Shown here: one piece after another, positions 34,827 through 43,413 of the stretch | Numbering within the stretch: the first letter of the stretch is position 1 | Layout of the letters: every line of letters starts with the position of its first letter | Assembly (NCBI RefSeq): GCF_000482725.1 | Contig: NZ_KI519478.1 | Coordinates: 270,286 to 315,646, forward strand | Origin: Psychromonas arctica DSM 14288 | GTDB taxonomy: Bacteria > Pseudomonadota > Gammaproteobacteria > Enterobacterales > Psychromonadaceae | Direction: 5' to 3' | Length of the DNA: 45,361 nucleotides | Translations under genes and position numbers: made by a program | The notes under the pieces: generated by a model | Databases searched by the model: none | Seen by the model: only the letters and a program-made list of their open reading frames with translations | What the model was told of the DNA's origin: nothing

Positions 34827-35126
34827 TTAGCTTAACGTACGGCTTCTAAATAAGTTCTTTTTACAGGCACTACAAAAGTGTTGATAATGATGTTCTTTAT
34901 TTGATTTTGCTGCTTTATATTGCACCTTACCTGAATGGCAGTAGCAGCATTTCGCATTTTTTTGGCCTTTAATTTCACAATCGGGATGGTTTTTTAAATA
35001 ATCTTCCAAATAAGGCAGATCTTGCCAATTATCTAAATTAGGTGATTGATGGAATGTAAAATAATAAAGAGAGAGGGCGGCAAATAAACCTCCTCCAAAA
35101 ATAATATATTGAATAAAATCTTGCAC
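34827..35126 (-). CDS. Small membrane-anchored zinc-ribbon-like protein
   Basis: 99 residues from a GTG start with a good ribosome-binding site (AGGTGGG). An N-terminal hydrophobic helix (about 7-24) is followed by an acidic linker and two Cys-x-x-Cys knuckles (Cys60/Cys63 and Cys85/Cys88) in a Lys/His-rich region. This suggests a zinc ribbon on the cytoplasmic or periplasmic side. I know no function. It faces eda tail to tail and may use the left side of the eda terminator. Confidence 0.6.
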   Translation of the reverse strand: MQDFIQYIIFGGGLFAALSLYYFTFHQSPNLDNWQDLPYLEDYLKNHPDCEIKGQKNAKCCYCHSGKVQYKAAKSNKEHHYQHFCSACKKNLFRSRTLS

Positions 35127-35506
35127 TATTACCCACCTTTATAGCATCTCTATTAATTGAATAGACTTATTGATGACTTTGTTCCATTAAAGCTTAATTG
35201 ATTAAATAATTCATCGCTCCGCATAAATTTATGGTTCTTATTACGGCTAATGACTATGGCCTGAATTATCATCAATAATTGTAGTTAACAAAAATGATAA
35301 TGAGTAAATTATTTTAGTGCATGTGAAGAGAACAACTTTAGGTTGATATTGTTTATTTTTTTACAAAACTTCTCGCCAGTTCTCAGCAAGGTGGCGAACG
35401 TTAAATTGAGACTGTCATATTATATCTTGATAATTAAAGTTCAGTGGTCAACCCTGAATAAAGAAGAAGCAGTATGTTAGGGTATTATTTATTAATAATC
35501 AGATAT
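35127..35506. other. Gap between the small zinc-ribbon gene and metJ
   Basis: 380 bp with no supported gene. It shows an 8-bp inverted repeat ATTATCAT/ATGATAAT (35265-35272 and 35294-35301) and a TCGCCA/TGGCGA stem near 35373-35395. Neither is followed by a T-run. It includes the metJ 3' region. Confidence 0.5.
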
Positions 35507-35788
35507 TTATTCTTTTTCTGGTGTATCTGTTGTCAGTGCTGTTTGTGTTTTATCTAGTTCATCGTCCTCGGGTAGGGGCTGTCCCGTGTATGCATGTAAA
35601 AATGCTTCACATAATAACTCACTATTAGTTGCGTGGCGTAAGTTATTCACTTGACGTCTAGTTCGCTCATCGGTCAATATTTTAAGGACTTTAGTAGGGA
35701 TTGATACCGTCACTTTTTTTACTTGTTCACTCTTTTTGCCGTGTTCAGCATAAGGGCTAATATATTCACCATTCCATTTTGTTGACAT
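35507..35788 (-). CDS. metJ: Methionine repressor MetJ, C-terminally shortened
   Basis: Ribbon-helix-helix repressor of methionine biosynthesis with S-adenosylmethionine as corepressor. Residues 5-75 match E. coli MetJ almost throughout: [18 protein letters not shown], the DNA-contacting strand KVTVSIP, and [20 protein letters not shown]. The protein ends at 93 residues against 105 in E. coli. The family's last helix is replaced by a short acidic/Thr tail, and no continuation is found in other frames. Core DNA-binding and SAM-binding residues are intact. A met-box array lies upstream. Confidence 0.96.
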   Translation of the reverse strand: MSTKWNGEYISPYAEHGKKSEQVKKVTVSIPTKVLKILTDERTRRQVNNLRHATNSELLCEAFLHAYTGQPLPEDDELDKTQTALTTDTPEKE

Positions 35789-35840
35789 AATAATAACCTT
35801 TTAAAAAATATGCTTCATTTTACCCTGAGATTTTTAACAT

Positions 35841-35880
35841 AGCAATCTGAACGTAAAGAGGGCTAGAAGTCTAGCAATCT
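35841..35880 (-). promoter_or_regulatory. Met-box array upstream of metJ
   Basis: Five abutting 8-bp units in exact register: AGCAATCT, GAACGTAA, AGAGGGCT, AGAAGTCT, AGCAATCT. Matches to the E. coli met box AGACGTCT are 5, 4, 6, 7 and 5 of 8. MetJ binds such tandem boxes cooperatively. The position, 53-92 bp before the metJ start, implies autorepression. Confidence 0.7.
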
Positions 35881-35935
35881 AATGGTGATTTTATATTAAT
35901 AGGAGCAGGGAGTGAACGCTTAACTTTACAGTGGG

Positions 35936-38470
35936 TTATTGGTTACTAAGAGCAGACAGTAAATCTTCATTAGAAGTTGTCAGTGTTACGCTTTTAAATG
36001 GATTTAAAGATAAGGTTTTATCTTCATTGAGAGTAATGTCATAAAACTGTGGCAAGTTAAAGTTAATTTGATCATCTTGTTGATTGGAAACATGGCTGTT
36101 GGAAGCATAAAAACGATTTACGTTCTGTACAAACTCGTTTTTAGATCCTGCGAAGTTTAAAAATGTCTCAATATCATTTTCTGCATTGGCAATATAAACA
36201 TTAAACCCATTACTATAGTTTTCAAAAAAGAATTGAATTAAACCTTCACTGATATGCGATTCGATCACATTGGCTGTTTGATCAAAATGTGTATTTTTTA
36301 AATTGACCGTGCTCGCTGATAGTTTCTTTTTAGAAATGTGGCTATAGATATCTACTGCGCTTTCCAAGTGCTGTAGTGAAACGCCTTTACGTTCAAAGTA
36401 AAAACCAAATTTTCTACCGCCGGTCCATAATGTTTGTACGGAGCGAGTATGAACAGTATGTAAGCGTAATTGAATAAATTCATTTAACTTACTTCCAAAA
36501 GATTGGCAAATTTGTTCGCTAAAGTGTCTGCTATAACAAAATAAATCAATTTGATTTGGCGGTGATGCATCTTGATGCATTTTTGAAAGAATGGTATTCA
36601 AGGCTTCAACAACTGAGAATTGACTATTAAAGTGTAAGGTACGTACTTCATTCCATGAGTTGCGGTAGATAAAGTCGATACTACCTATTAAACTCTCTTT
36701 ATGCTCGCCATAAGCCATTACATTATCAATTTGGTTTAGCTCACTTTCTTCAGTGTCTTGCCAGTGCCGTGTCGGGTCTTTTTCTACATTTAAGAATATT
36801 GATAAATGTTTAATCGCACAGGGGGCACTTAATGCTTTATCACTTGCTTTAGGTTCATATATAGGAAAAACAGCATATAAATCTTTTCCAAATTGGTTAA
36901 GGTTTTTATCTACTAAATCAGAGCCTTGGTTGTATAAATGCAGCATTGTATCTTCATCATAAAGTCCATTTACATAACTCCAAGCCACTAATTTTGATAA
37001 ATATGGAGAATAACCAATACAAGGAGTCGTTGCTAATTCAAAGGTATCTAACGTACTGTTAAATAAATACCAACCCGCTTTGTTTTTTCGGTGTTCTGGA
37101 ATTTGGATTAAGCTGAGATTATTCTCCATCAAGTTAGGTGAAATATTTGGGTTAATTATATCTACTTTACCAGGTAATGTTTCGTGTGCGGCATAAAGCT
37201 TGCGTGATAAAATTCCAATATCTTCGGCACTAATTGATTCGCTAATATTATTGTCACGTGCAAATTTAATGAGATTACTGTAGCTGAGCATTAGCGAGTC
37301 GAGCAGTAAATCATTGGCTTGTTGTACTTCTCGAATTTTCCAATTATTGCGATTGTCTAGATCTGCTATTTGATTATCAGTCCAACCCCATTCTTTAATC
37401 AGCTTGTTTAATATACTACGACGCCAAGCGCTATTATCATTACAAGAAGGCTTAGATATCATCTCTTCTGTTTTAAAATAAAAACAGACACGAACTAATT
37501 CTAGACGTTGTAAATCATTAATACTGATTAAGTAGTCGCTCACTTTCTTAAGCATTAAACAATAAGGGTCTAACTCTTCATCATAGGAGTCTTGTTCTTG
37601 AAAACTTTTTTTGTAGGAGGTTGAAATTAGTTCTGTGTTTGGGTATTCCCAAGAATAAGCCTCCATTAAAATAGTTTTTAATGTTGCTTTATAAGGGTTA
37701 TCAATACCTTTGTACAACTGCCATAAGGTGGCACCAAATAATTCTTCCGCGGGGACGCGATGTAATCCACCTAAATCTAACCAATCGTCAATATTAATTT
37801 GCCCTGTCTGATGAAGTTCTTTCACATATTCATCATAATTTTTTTCATGTTGGTGCGGGATTTGACGCCATAAAATACGTCTACCGGCAACTCGCAAAGA
37901 AGTGCGATAAAACTCATCTAAGAGCAACATATGTTGCGAAGTGCCACAAGATTCATTACTTAGTTCTGACTGATTATTAACGCGAAACTTATTATCAGGA
38001 ATGAGGAAAAAGTTTAATTCGACGCCTAAACTTTCCGCCCAGTAAGTTATTTCCCATGCTTTTTTATCAAGAAGGGCAACACGTTTTTTATCCAGTGTAT
38101 GTGAATAACAAATCCAAACGTCAAAATCACTTTCAGAACATTGCCCAATAGATGACGTGCTGCCCATCGCATATAAACCAATAATTTCACAATGTGTCGC
38201 TTCATTATCAGGCAATTCGGTAGCAAATAATTGTTGAGCTAATAGTTGGTGTTTTTTGGTTGGACTAAACTGGCAAATACCGGTCGGCACATCGCCTTCG
38301 ATATAACCTGGCATTGAAGGGGTATTAAAGTGGAGTAATAATGGAAAACTTTGAAAAACATCCGCTTCATCTTTTTTCATTAATGCTAAAGCAGATTTTA
38401 CGCGTAGCCGAGAAAACTCGTCTGATTTGTCACGTAATTGGATGATTTCTTGATTCAAGCTATGTTCCAT
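35936..38470 (-). CDS. cyaA: Class I adenylate cyclase
   Basis: Makes cAMP for CRP. The 844 residues (E. coli 848) carry the N-terminal catalytic domain with GSTSSIGQ (103-110) and the metal-binding Asp115 and Asp117 in SDFDVWIC. The large C-terminal regulatory domain (beyond about 540), to which PTS control by phosphorylated EIIA-Glc is assigned in enterics, follows. A start ATG is at 38470 and a CRP-like site lies upstream. It is monocistronic here, far from cyaY. Confidence 0.96.
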   Translation of the reverse strand: MEHSLNQEIIQLRDKSDEFSRLRVKSALALMKKDEADVFQSFPLLLHFNTPSMPGYIEGDVPTGICQFSPTKKHQLLAQQLFATELPDNEATHCEIIGLYAMGSTSSIGQCSESDFDVWICYSHTLDKKRVALLDKKAWEITYWAESLGVELNFFLIPDNKFRVNNQSELSNESCGTSQHMLLLDEFYRTSLRVAGRRILWRQIPHQHEKNYDEYVKELHQTGQINIDDWLDLGGLHRVPAEELFGATLWQLYKGIDNPYKATLKTILMEAYSWEYPNTELISTSYKKSFQEQDSYDEELDPYCLMLKKVSDYLISINDLQRLELVRVCFYFKTEEMISKPSCNDNSAWRRSILNKLIKEWGWTDNQIADLDNRNNWKIREVQQANDLLLDSLMLSYSNLIKFARDNNISESISAEDIGILSRKLYAAHETLPGKVDIINPNISPNLMENNLSLIQIPEHRKNKAGWYLFNSTLDTFELATTPCIGYSPYLSKLVAWSYVNGLYDEDTMLHLYNQGSDLVDKNLNQFGKDLYAVFPIYEPKASDKALSAPCAIKHLSIFLNVEKDPTRHWQDTEESELNQIDNVMAYGEHKESLIGSIDFIYRNSWNEVRTLHFNSQFSVVEALNTILSKMHQDASPPNQIDLFCYSRHFSEQICQSFGSKLNEFIQLRLHTVHTRSVQTLWTGGRKFGFYFERKGVSLQHLESAVDIYSHISKKKLSASTVNLKNTHFDQTANVIESHISEGLIQFFFENYSNGFNVYIANAENDIETFLNFAGSKNEFVQNVNRFYASNSHVSNQQDDQINFNLPQFYDITLNEDKTLSLNPFKSVTLTTSNEDLLSALSNQ

Positions 38471-38507
38471 TATTACTGGTGTTTATCACACTTCACCATA
38501 AAAAAAG

Positions 38508-38523
38508 TGTGACCATAATAGCA
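38508..38523 (-). promoter_or_regulatory. CRP-like site upstream of cyaA
   Basis: TGTGACCATAATAGCA: left half perfect, right half TAGCA 3 of 5. A wider TCACACTT/AAGTGTGA inverted repeat (38486-38493 and 38505-38512) overlaps it, 16-42 bp before the cyaA start. CRP repression of cyaA is known in E. coli; inferred here. Confidence 0.45.
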
Positions 38524-38635
38524 TTAATTCATGTTGTTGGAAATATATACTGGTTAGCACTCAGGTTTAAAAAAATAATGTATTTGGCATGGTAACAGGT
38601 ATGGTTTTGACAACTTGAAGTATCAGAAAATAATG

Positions 38636-38661
38636 ACTGCCTCCGGAATGCCAGAGGCAGT
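38636..38661 (-). terminator. Hairpin after ygfZ
   Basis: An 8-bp stem ACTGCCTC/GAGGCAGT (38636-38643 and 38654-38661), 8 bp beyond the ygfZ stop. On the minus strand it is followed by CATTATTTT; a moderate terminator. Confidence 0.6.
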
Positions 38662-38668
38662 TTGATTT

Positions 38669-39646
38669 TTAATCTTCATCAATTTGATAAGGAAGTGGAG
38701 CATAATAAAGAGTAGAGCCTTCAATCTCTTTCACCTGAAAAACATCTGCAGGATTGGTATCTTTTGGTAGAACAGCTAACAGCTCAATATGATCATCTCC
38801 ATATTGGCATGCAGAAATAATAGTACCGACTCGTTTCCAATTATTATTTAATAATACTTCGATTGTTTGTCCTGTTTTTGGACTCTCTGGTGAACGTCCG
38901 GTTAAAATAAATAAGGCGCGTTTATTCGCTCCTCTGTATTTAGCTCGAGCCACGGTTTCTTGGCCGATATAACAGCCCTTTGTAAAACTAATTGCGTTTA
39001 GTGCTTGTAGGTTAAGCATTTGCGGTACAAATTGTGCAGACGTTTCTGCTTGAATAAAACCTGTGCCTGCGGCAATGTTCATGGCATTCCATAAGCTATC
39101 ATCGAAGACAACAGCTTTATCTTTTAAGTCGAGTAATAATTCTTCGGCTGCATCATTTTTCATGATCACTAAATAGCGTAATGAAGGGTAAGGTTGCTTT
39201 ATTAGTACTGTGCCACTATCAAGTAATCGGCTAGTATCATGAGTCGCAGCAGTATCTACCTGTTCTGCAATATATTGCGCAGATTTACATCCCGCTAAAC
39301 CAAATGCTTGGTACTCTGTTTCTTTTTGTATGGTTACTTTTGAGAACGCGGCATATTTTTTCAATTCCGGTAATTGTACTGTTGATACGGAGCTGGGTTG
39401 AACTAATAAAATGCGGTCTTCTAAAATAATAACCCGTGCAACACTCCATGCTTTACCTTGCGGGTTACAATGGGCAGCTAAAGTTTGTTCACCGGGGATT
39501 AATTTTTCTAAATCACAGGTTAATTGGCCTTGTAAAAAGGCAACACGGTCTTCACCTGTTACACTGATTAAATCCCAGCTATTAAGTGGGCAAAGAACTA
39601 AGTCGGGTAGTTGGCTAATGTTCTCAAGTTGACTAAGTGTTAGCAT
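38669..39646 (-). CDS. ygfZ: tRNA-modifying, folate-binding protein YgfZ
   Basis: GcvT-like folate-binding protein needed for activity of some iron-sulfur enzymes such as MiaB. The 325 residues (E. coli 326) carry the signature KGCYIGQETVARAKYRG with its Cys. The N-terminal GEDRVAFLQGQLTCD block is also present. Start 39646 is chosen for its GAGG ribosome-binding site and length match. Longer starts (ATG 39658, GTG 39697) lack ribosome-binding sites. It diverges from sdhE, as its usual neighbour does. Confidence 0.94.
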   Translation of the reverse strand: MLTLSQLENISQLPDLVLCPLNSWDLISVTGEDRVAFLQGQLTCDLEKLIPGEQTLAAHCNPQGKAWSVARVIILEDRILLVQPSSVSTVQLPELKKYAAFSKVTIQKETEYQAFGLAGCKSAQYIAEQVDTAATHDTSRLLDSGTVLIKQPYPSLRYLVIMKNDAAEELLLDLKDKAVVFDDSLWNAMNIAAGTGFIQAETSAQFVPQMLNLQALNAISFTKGCYIGQETVARAKYRGANKRALFILTGRSPESPKTGQTIEVLLNNNWKRVGTIISACQYGDDHIELLAVLPKDTNPADVFQVKEIEGSTLYYAPLPYQIDED

Positions 39647-39805
39647 GTTTGGCCTCATTATTGGACGAATTTGTTTTTTTACAATGTTATAGCTCACAAC
39701 CTATTTTGTCAGTAGTTGCTGTTAATAAAATGTTGTTGTTATGATGTTGTGCACTTTATAAAAAATTCCTCCATTTTTTCATATTTTTAAAAGGAAGTAT
39801 CAGTC

Positions 39806-40057
39806 ATGCCAGAAGAGGTTTCTCTTTCTCGTTTATTATGGGCTTGTCGTCGTGGTATGTTAGAGCTTGATGTATTGTTCATGCCTTTTGTAAAAGAGGC
39901 TTATAGCGAGTTAAGCGATCAACATAAATTATATTTTCATCGTTTATTAACATGTGAAGACCCTGAACTATTTGCTTGGTTTATGGGGCATGAAGTTTGC
40001 CCTGATCCTGAACTTGCAGAAATTGTCGATGTTATCCTCAAACGCGTTAAAATATAA
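39806..40057 (+). CDS. sdhE: Succinate dehydrogenase flavinylation factor SdhE
   Basis: Small cytoplasmic chaperone that helps attach FAD to SdhA and FrdA. The 83 residues (E. coli 88) show the family motif RRGMLELD (RGxxE) and the all-helical pattern with LLTCEDPELFAWFMG. A ribosome-binding site, AAGGAAG, is present. It overlaps the following YgfX-like gene, as in enterics. Confidence 0.94.
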   Translation: MPEEVSLSRLLWACRRGMLELDVLFMPFVKEAYSELSDQHKLYFHRLLTCEDPELFAWFMGHEVCPDPELAEIVDVILKRVKI

Positions 40058-40484
40058 TATTCATAATAAACCCTCATTCATCGCCAAAGCCTTGGCGATG
40101 ATCTTTTTCTTGACCATCGCTTTTTTGTTTATCCTGTTATGGGGAATAGGGTGGGTTAGTCTTTTATGTCTATTGGCTTATTTGAGTACGGCCTTCTATA
40201 TTGTTTACTCCTTGCCCTTTTTGCCTTTTTCAAGTCGATTATCTGAAAGCGGTGAGATTGAAGTTAATCAACCCATTAAGGTTACCGGCGATATAAGTGC
40301 GCGCTCATTTTATAATGGCTGGATCTTATTATTATGTGTAGAAGTGAATGATCCATTATTAGTGAGCGATAAACACAACAAACCCAAACACAATAAACCT
40401 AGGAAGTGGTTTATTGTGTTTCATGATAGTGTCACTGATAGCGAGTATCGATTACTTGCCCGGCTTATCAACAGCACCAGTTAG
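40029..40484 (+). CDS. YgfX-like inner-membrane protein
   Basis: 151 residues from ATG 40029, overlapping sdhE by 29 nt. The frame is open further upstream, but that part lies inside sdhE. Two membrane helices lie at about 19-40 and 42-62 (MIFFLTIAFLFILLWGIGW, LLCLLAYLSTAFYIVYSL). A cytoplasmic domain follows (SGEIEVNQPIKVTGDI ... RKWFIVFHDSVTDSEYRLLARLI), which matches the YgfX/CptA layout. In E. coli YgfX has been reported as a toxin of a pair with YgfY, but SdhE is now known as a flavinylation factor, so a toxin role is doubtful. It ends 2 bp before the nadB stop. Confidence 0.7.
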   Translation: MLSSNALKYNIHNKPSFIAKALAMIFFLTIAFLFILLWGIGWVSLLCLLAYLSTAFYIVYSLPFLPFSSRLSESGEIEVNQPIKVTGDISARSFYNGWILLLCVEVNDPLLVSDKHNKPKHNKPRKWFIVFHDSVTDSEYRLLARLINSTS

Positions 40485-40486
40485 CA

Positions 40487-42115
40487 CTAATTTTTATCTG
40501 GATTTAAAATGGTTGGTTTTGGATCATCATTTTGCTCAGGATAATCTAAGTTGTAATGCAAACCCCGACTCTCCTTTCTTTGTATTGCACTTTTGATAAT
40601 CAATTCGGCTACTTGAACTAGGTTTCTTAGTTCAAGTAAATTATTGCCAACTTTAAAGTTACTATAATATTCAGATATTTCGCTTTGCAGTAGTTCAACA
40701 CGATGTAATGCACGTTGTAAGCGTTTATCGGTACGTACAATACCAACATAATCCCACATAAATAAACGTAATTCGTGCCAGTTATGTTGAATCACAACTT
40801 GCTCATCGGAATTCTCAACCTGGCTATCATCCCAATCTGGAATAGTTGCAAACTTCCTATTCTCATAAAAAGGGATACGATTAAGGATATCTTTGGCGCA
40901 AGCATGCGCGTATACAATGCATTCTAACAGTGAGTTTGAGGCTAATCGATTTGCACCATGTAAGCCGGTATACGTTACTTCTCCAATGGCATATAGGCCA
41001 TCGATATCAGTTTGCCCATGATGATCAATCATCACGCCGCCACAGGTATAATGCGCAGCTGGGACAATTGGCATTGGTTGGTGTGCAATATCAAGACCGA
41101 GTAGTAGGCAGCGGCGATATATTGTAGGAAAGTGTTTAACAATAAATTCTTTAGGTCTATGGCTAATATCGAGGTACATGCAATCAACACCTAAACGCTT
41201 CATCTCGTAATCTATTGCACGTGCAACAATATCGCGCGGTGCTAACTCGCCACGCTCATCGAAGTCTGGCATAAATCGAGTGCCATCAGGACGCAATAAT
41301 AATGCTCCTTCCCCTCTTAATGCTTCAGTGAGTAAGAAATTTTTAGCGTCGGCATGATATAAACAAGTGGGATGAAATTGATTAAATTCCATATTGGCTA
41401 CGCGACAACCACTACGCCAAGCTAGCGCGACACCATCACCACTTGATACATCAGGATTACTGGTATATTGATATACCTTACTTGCACCACCGGTTGCGAG
41501 GGTGACAAAATGTGCTTTTACTGTTTCTACACGTTCTGCTGTACGGTTCCATACATAAGCACCCAATACTCTATTGGCGGGAAGGTTTAGTTTTCGAGTG
41601 GTGATCAAATCAATGGCGTTGAAGCCTTCCATTAAAGTAATTCTAGGGTGCTTCTTGACTGCAGCGAGTAAAGACTCTTCGATTTCTCGGCCAGTGGCGT
41701 CGGCTGCGTGTAAGATTCGTCGGTGAGAGTGACCACCTTCTCGTGTTAGATGATATTGTGTTTCTTCTTGGTCATTGACCTCGGTATCAAAATTGACGCC
41801 TGTCTCGATTAACCATTGCATGCTTTCTTTCGCGTTATTAACCGTGAAACGAACAGCGTCTTCGTCACATAAGCCTGCGCCAGCGACAAGTGTGTCTTCA
41901 AAATGCGAGTCGGTACTGTCATCATCTGAGAAAACAGCAGCGACACCTCCTTGTGCATAGTAGGTTGATCCTTCTGAAAGCTTACCTTTACTTAATACTC
42001 TCACATTACTGTGAGTGGCTATTTTTAATGCCAAAGATAAACCGGCTGCGCCTGCTCCGATAATTAAAACGTCACAAGTATATTGATGTTCAGTTGTTGT
42101 TTTATTTTCTGCCAT
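40487..42115 (-). CDS. nadB: L-aspartate oxidase
   Basis: FAD enzyme that oxidises L-aspartate to iminoaspartate, the first step of NAD synthesis with NadA. 542 residues from ATG 42115 (E. coli 540). A TTG at 42184 would add 23 residues without support. It shows the FAD motif [50 protein letters not shown], and [15 protein letters not shown]. It is divergent from rpoE, the same arrangement as in E. coli. Confidence 0.96.
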   Translation of the reverse strand: MAENKTTTEHQYTCDVLIIGAGAAGLSLALKIATHSNVRVLSKGKLSEGSTYYAQGGVAAVFSDDDSTDSHFEDTLVAGAGLCDEDAVRFTVNNAKESMQWLIETGVNFDTEVNDQEETQYHLTREGGHSHRRILHAADATGREIEESLLAAVKKHPRITLMEGFNAIDLITTRKLNLPANRVLGAYVWNRTAERVETVKAHFVTLATGGASKVYQYTSNPDVSSGDGVALAWRSGCRVANMEFNQFHPTCLYHADAKNFLLTEALRGEGALLLRPDGTRFMPDFDERGELAPRDIVARAIDYEMKRLGVDCMYLDISHRPKEFIVKHFPTIYRRCLLLGLDIAHQPMPIVPAAHYTCGGVMIDHHGQTDIDGLYAIGEVTYTGLHGANRLASNSLLECIVYAHACAKDILNRIPFYENRKFATIPDWDDSQVENSDEQVVIQHNWHELRLFMWDYVGIVRTDKRLQRALHRVELLQSEISEYYSNFKVGNNLLELRNLVQVAELIIKSAIQRKESRGLHYNLDYPEQNDDPKPTILNPDKN

Positions 42116-42209
42116 GGCATTATATGCTCTATTTTGGATAAAATGATTAACTAACAATTCCGAGTACTTATGGAGTTTATCCAAAAATCCCTTTGTTTTG
42201 AATTTATTT

Positions 42210-42237
42210 GGAACTTTCTTTTTTTATAAAAGTCATA
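42210..42237 (+). promoter_or_regulatory. Sigma-E promoter of the rpoE operon
   Basis: GGAACTT at 42210-42216, a 16-bp spacer, then TCATA at 42233-42237. This fits the RpoE consensus GGAACTT-N16-TCTGA at the -35 and at T, C and A of the -10. It would start about 40 nt before the rpoE ATG and give autoregulation. Confidence 0.75.
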
Positions 42238-42283
42238 ACTGTGAGAATCGATAGCTCACTATAAATATAGGTAGAAAAGCTCA

Positions 42284-42862
42284 ATGAATGAGCGTGAATT
42301 AGATTTACAATTAATACAGCGTATACAAAATGGTGAGCAGCAAGCATTTGCATTATTAGTACGTAAGTACCAGACGCGTGTGGCTAATATATTAACACGT
42401 TACGTACGTAGCTCTGGTGATATACCAGACGTATCACAAGAAGTGTTTATTAAAGTGTATAAATCATTACCTAACTTTCGAGGTGATAGTGCTTTTTATA
42501 CTTGGTTGTTTCGAATAACAGTGAATACAGCTAAGAACTATTTAACAAGTCAAAGCCGCCGCCCGCCAGCATCAGACATCGATGCAGAAGAGGCTGATAG
42601 CTATGATGGCAGTGGAGCTTTAAAAGATGATGCAAACCCTGAGGCTATTTTACATTCTCAGGAAGTAAAGCAAGTGATCTTAAAAGTGATTGGAGATTTG
42701 CCTGACGAGTTAAAGTCAGCAATTACATTACGTGAACTAGAAGGTATGAGTTATGACGAAATTGCGCAAATTGAAAGTTGTCCAATTGGTACCGTTAGAT
42801 CTCGCATTTTCAGAGCACGTGAAGCGATAGATAAACAGTTAAAACCTTTATTAGAACATTAA
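42284..42862 (+). CDS. rpoE: RNA polymerase sigma-E factor
   Basis: ECF sigma factor for envelope stress. 192 residues (E. coli 191). Region 2 holds VRKYQTRVANILTRYV, DVSQEVFIKVY and FRGDSAFYTWLFRI. The linker has RRPPASDIDAEE. Region 4 holds LPDELKSAITLRELEGMSY and CPIGTVRSRIFRAREAID. It is followed after 12 bp by its anti-sigma gene. Confidence 0.97.
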   Translation: MNERELDLQLIQRIQNGEQQAFALLVRKYQTRVANILTRYVRSSGDIPDVSQEVFIKVYKSLPNFRGDSAFYTWLFRITVNTAKNYLTSQSRRPPASDIDAEEADSYDGSGALKDDANPEAILHSQEVKQVILKVIGDLPDELKSAITLRELEGMSYDEIAQIESCPIGTVRSRIFRAREAIDKQLKPLLEH

Positions 42863-42874
42863 TTGGAATTAATA

Positions 42875-43405
42875 ATGAAAGAATACTCACAAGATATATC
42901 AACACTCATTGATAATGAGTTGCATGATGACATGGTGATTAAACATATTCTTGATGATACTGAGTCACAGAAACAGTTTTCAAGATATCAATTAATCGGC
43001 GATGTAATGCGTGATGAAAGCGAAGGCTTGGATTTACGAATTGATATCACCAACAGCGTAATGGCGGTCATTGTTAATGAAACCCAAGATAATAAAATTG
43101 TACCGGTTGCTACACCTGAAAAGGTAGAAAGCAATGTTGTGCCTTTTATGAAACGCTTTGGGCAATATGCAATTGCAGCTTCAGTCGCTGGCGTTGTGGT
43201 GGTCAGTAGTTTAATGATCAATCAAAATGTAGCAACAGATCCAAGTGTGACACCTGTACTTAATACCGTACCTTTTGGTGGCGCTGCTGCACCAGTGAGT
43301 TTACAAGCTAAACCCGTACAAACTAAAAGTGATATCAAAGAGCGTAATGAACATTTAGAAGCGCTGCTTAAAGATCATCAGCTGCAGTTGCAAGTACAGC
43401 CTTAA
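42875..43405 (+). CDS. rseA: Sigma-E factor negative regulatory protein RseA
   Basis: Inner-membrane anti-sigma factor, cut by DegS and RseP under envelope stress. 176 residues from ATG 42875; a TTG at 42863 lacks a good site. The N-terminal cytoplasmic sigma-binding domain (about 1-90, with SQDISTLIDNELHDD and FSRYQLIGDVMRDE) is followed by one membrane helix (about 98-115, AIAASVAGVVVVSSLMI). A periplasmic Pro/Gln-rich tail ends QLQVQP. It is weakly conserved overall, as is normal. Confidence 0.9.
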   Translation: MKEYSQDISTLIDNELHDDMVIKHILDDTESQKQFSRYQLIGDVMRDESEGLDLRIDITNSVMAVIVNETQDNKIVPVATPEKVESNVVPFMKRFGQYAIAASVAGVVVVSSLMINQNVATDPSVTPVLNTVPFGGAAAPVSLQAKPVQTKSDIKERNEHLEALLKDHQLQLQVQP

Positions 43406-43413
43406 GGTAAACG

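Noticed and set aside
39806-40484. sdhE-ygfX as a toxin-antitoxin pair
   Set aside because: SdhE is established as a flavinylation factor; nothing here shows toxin function.
40884-40900. Possible second SOS-like or rho-related site inside nadB
   Set aside because: Only weak matches; not distinguishable from coding sequence.
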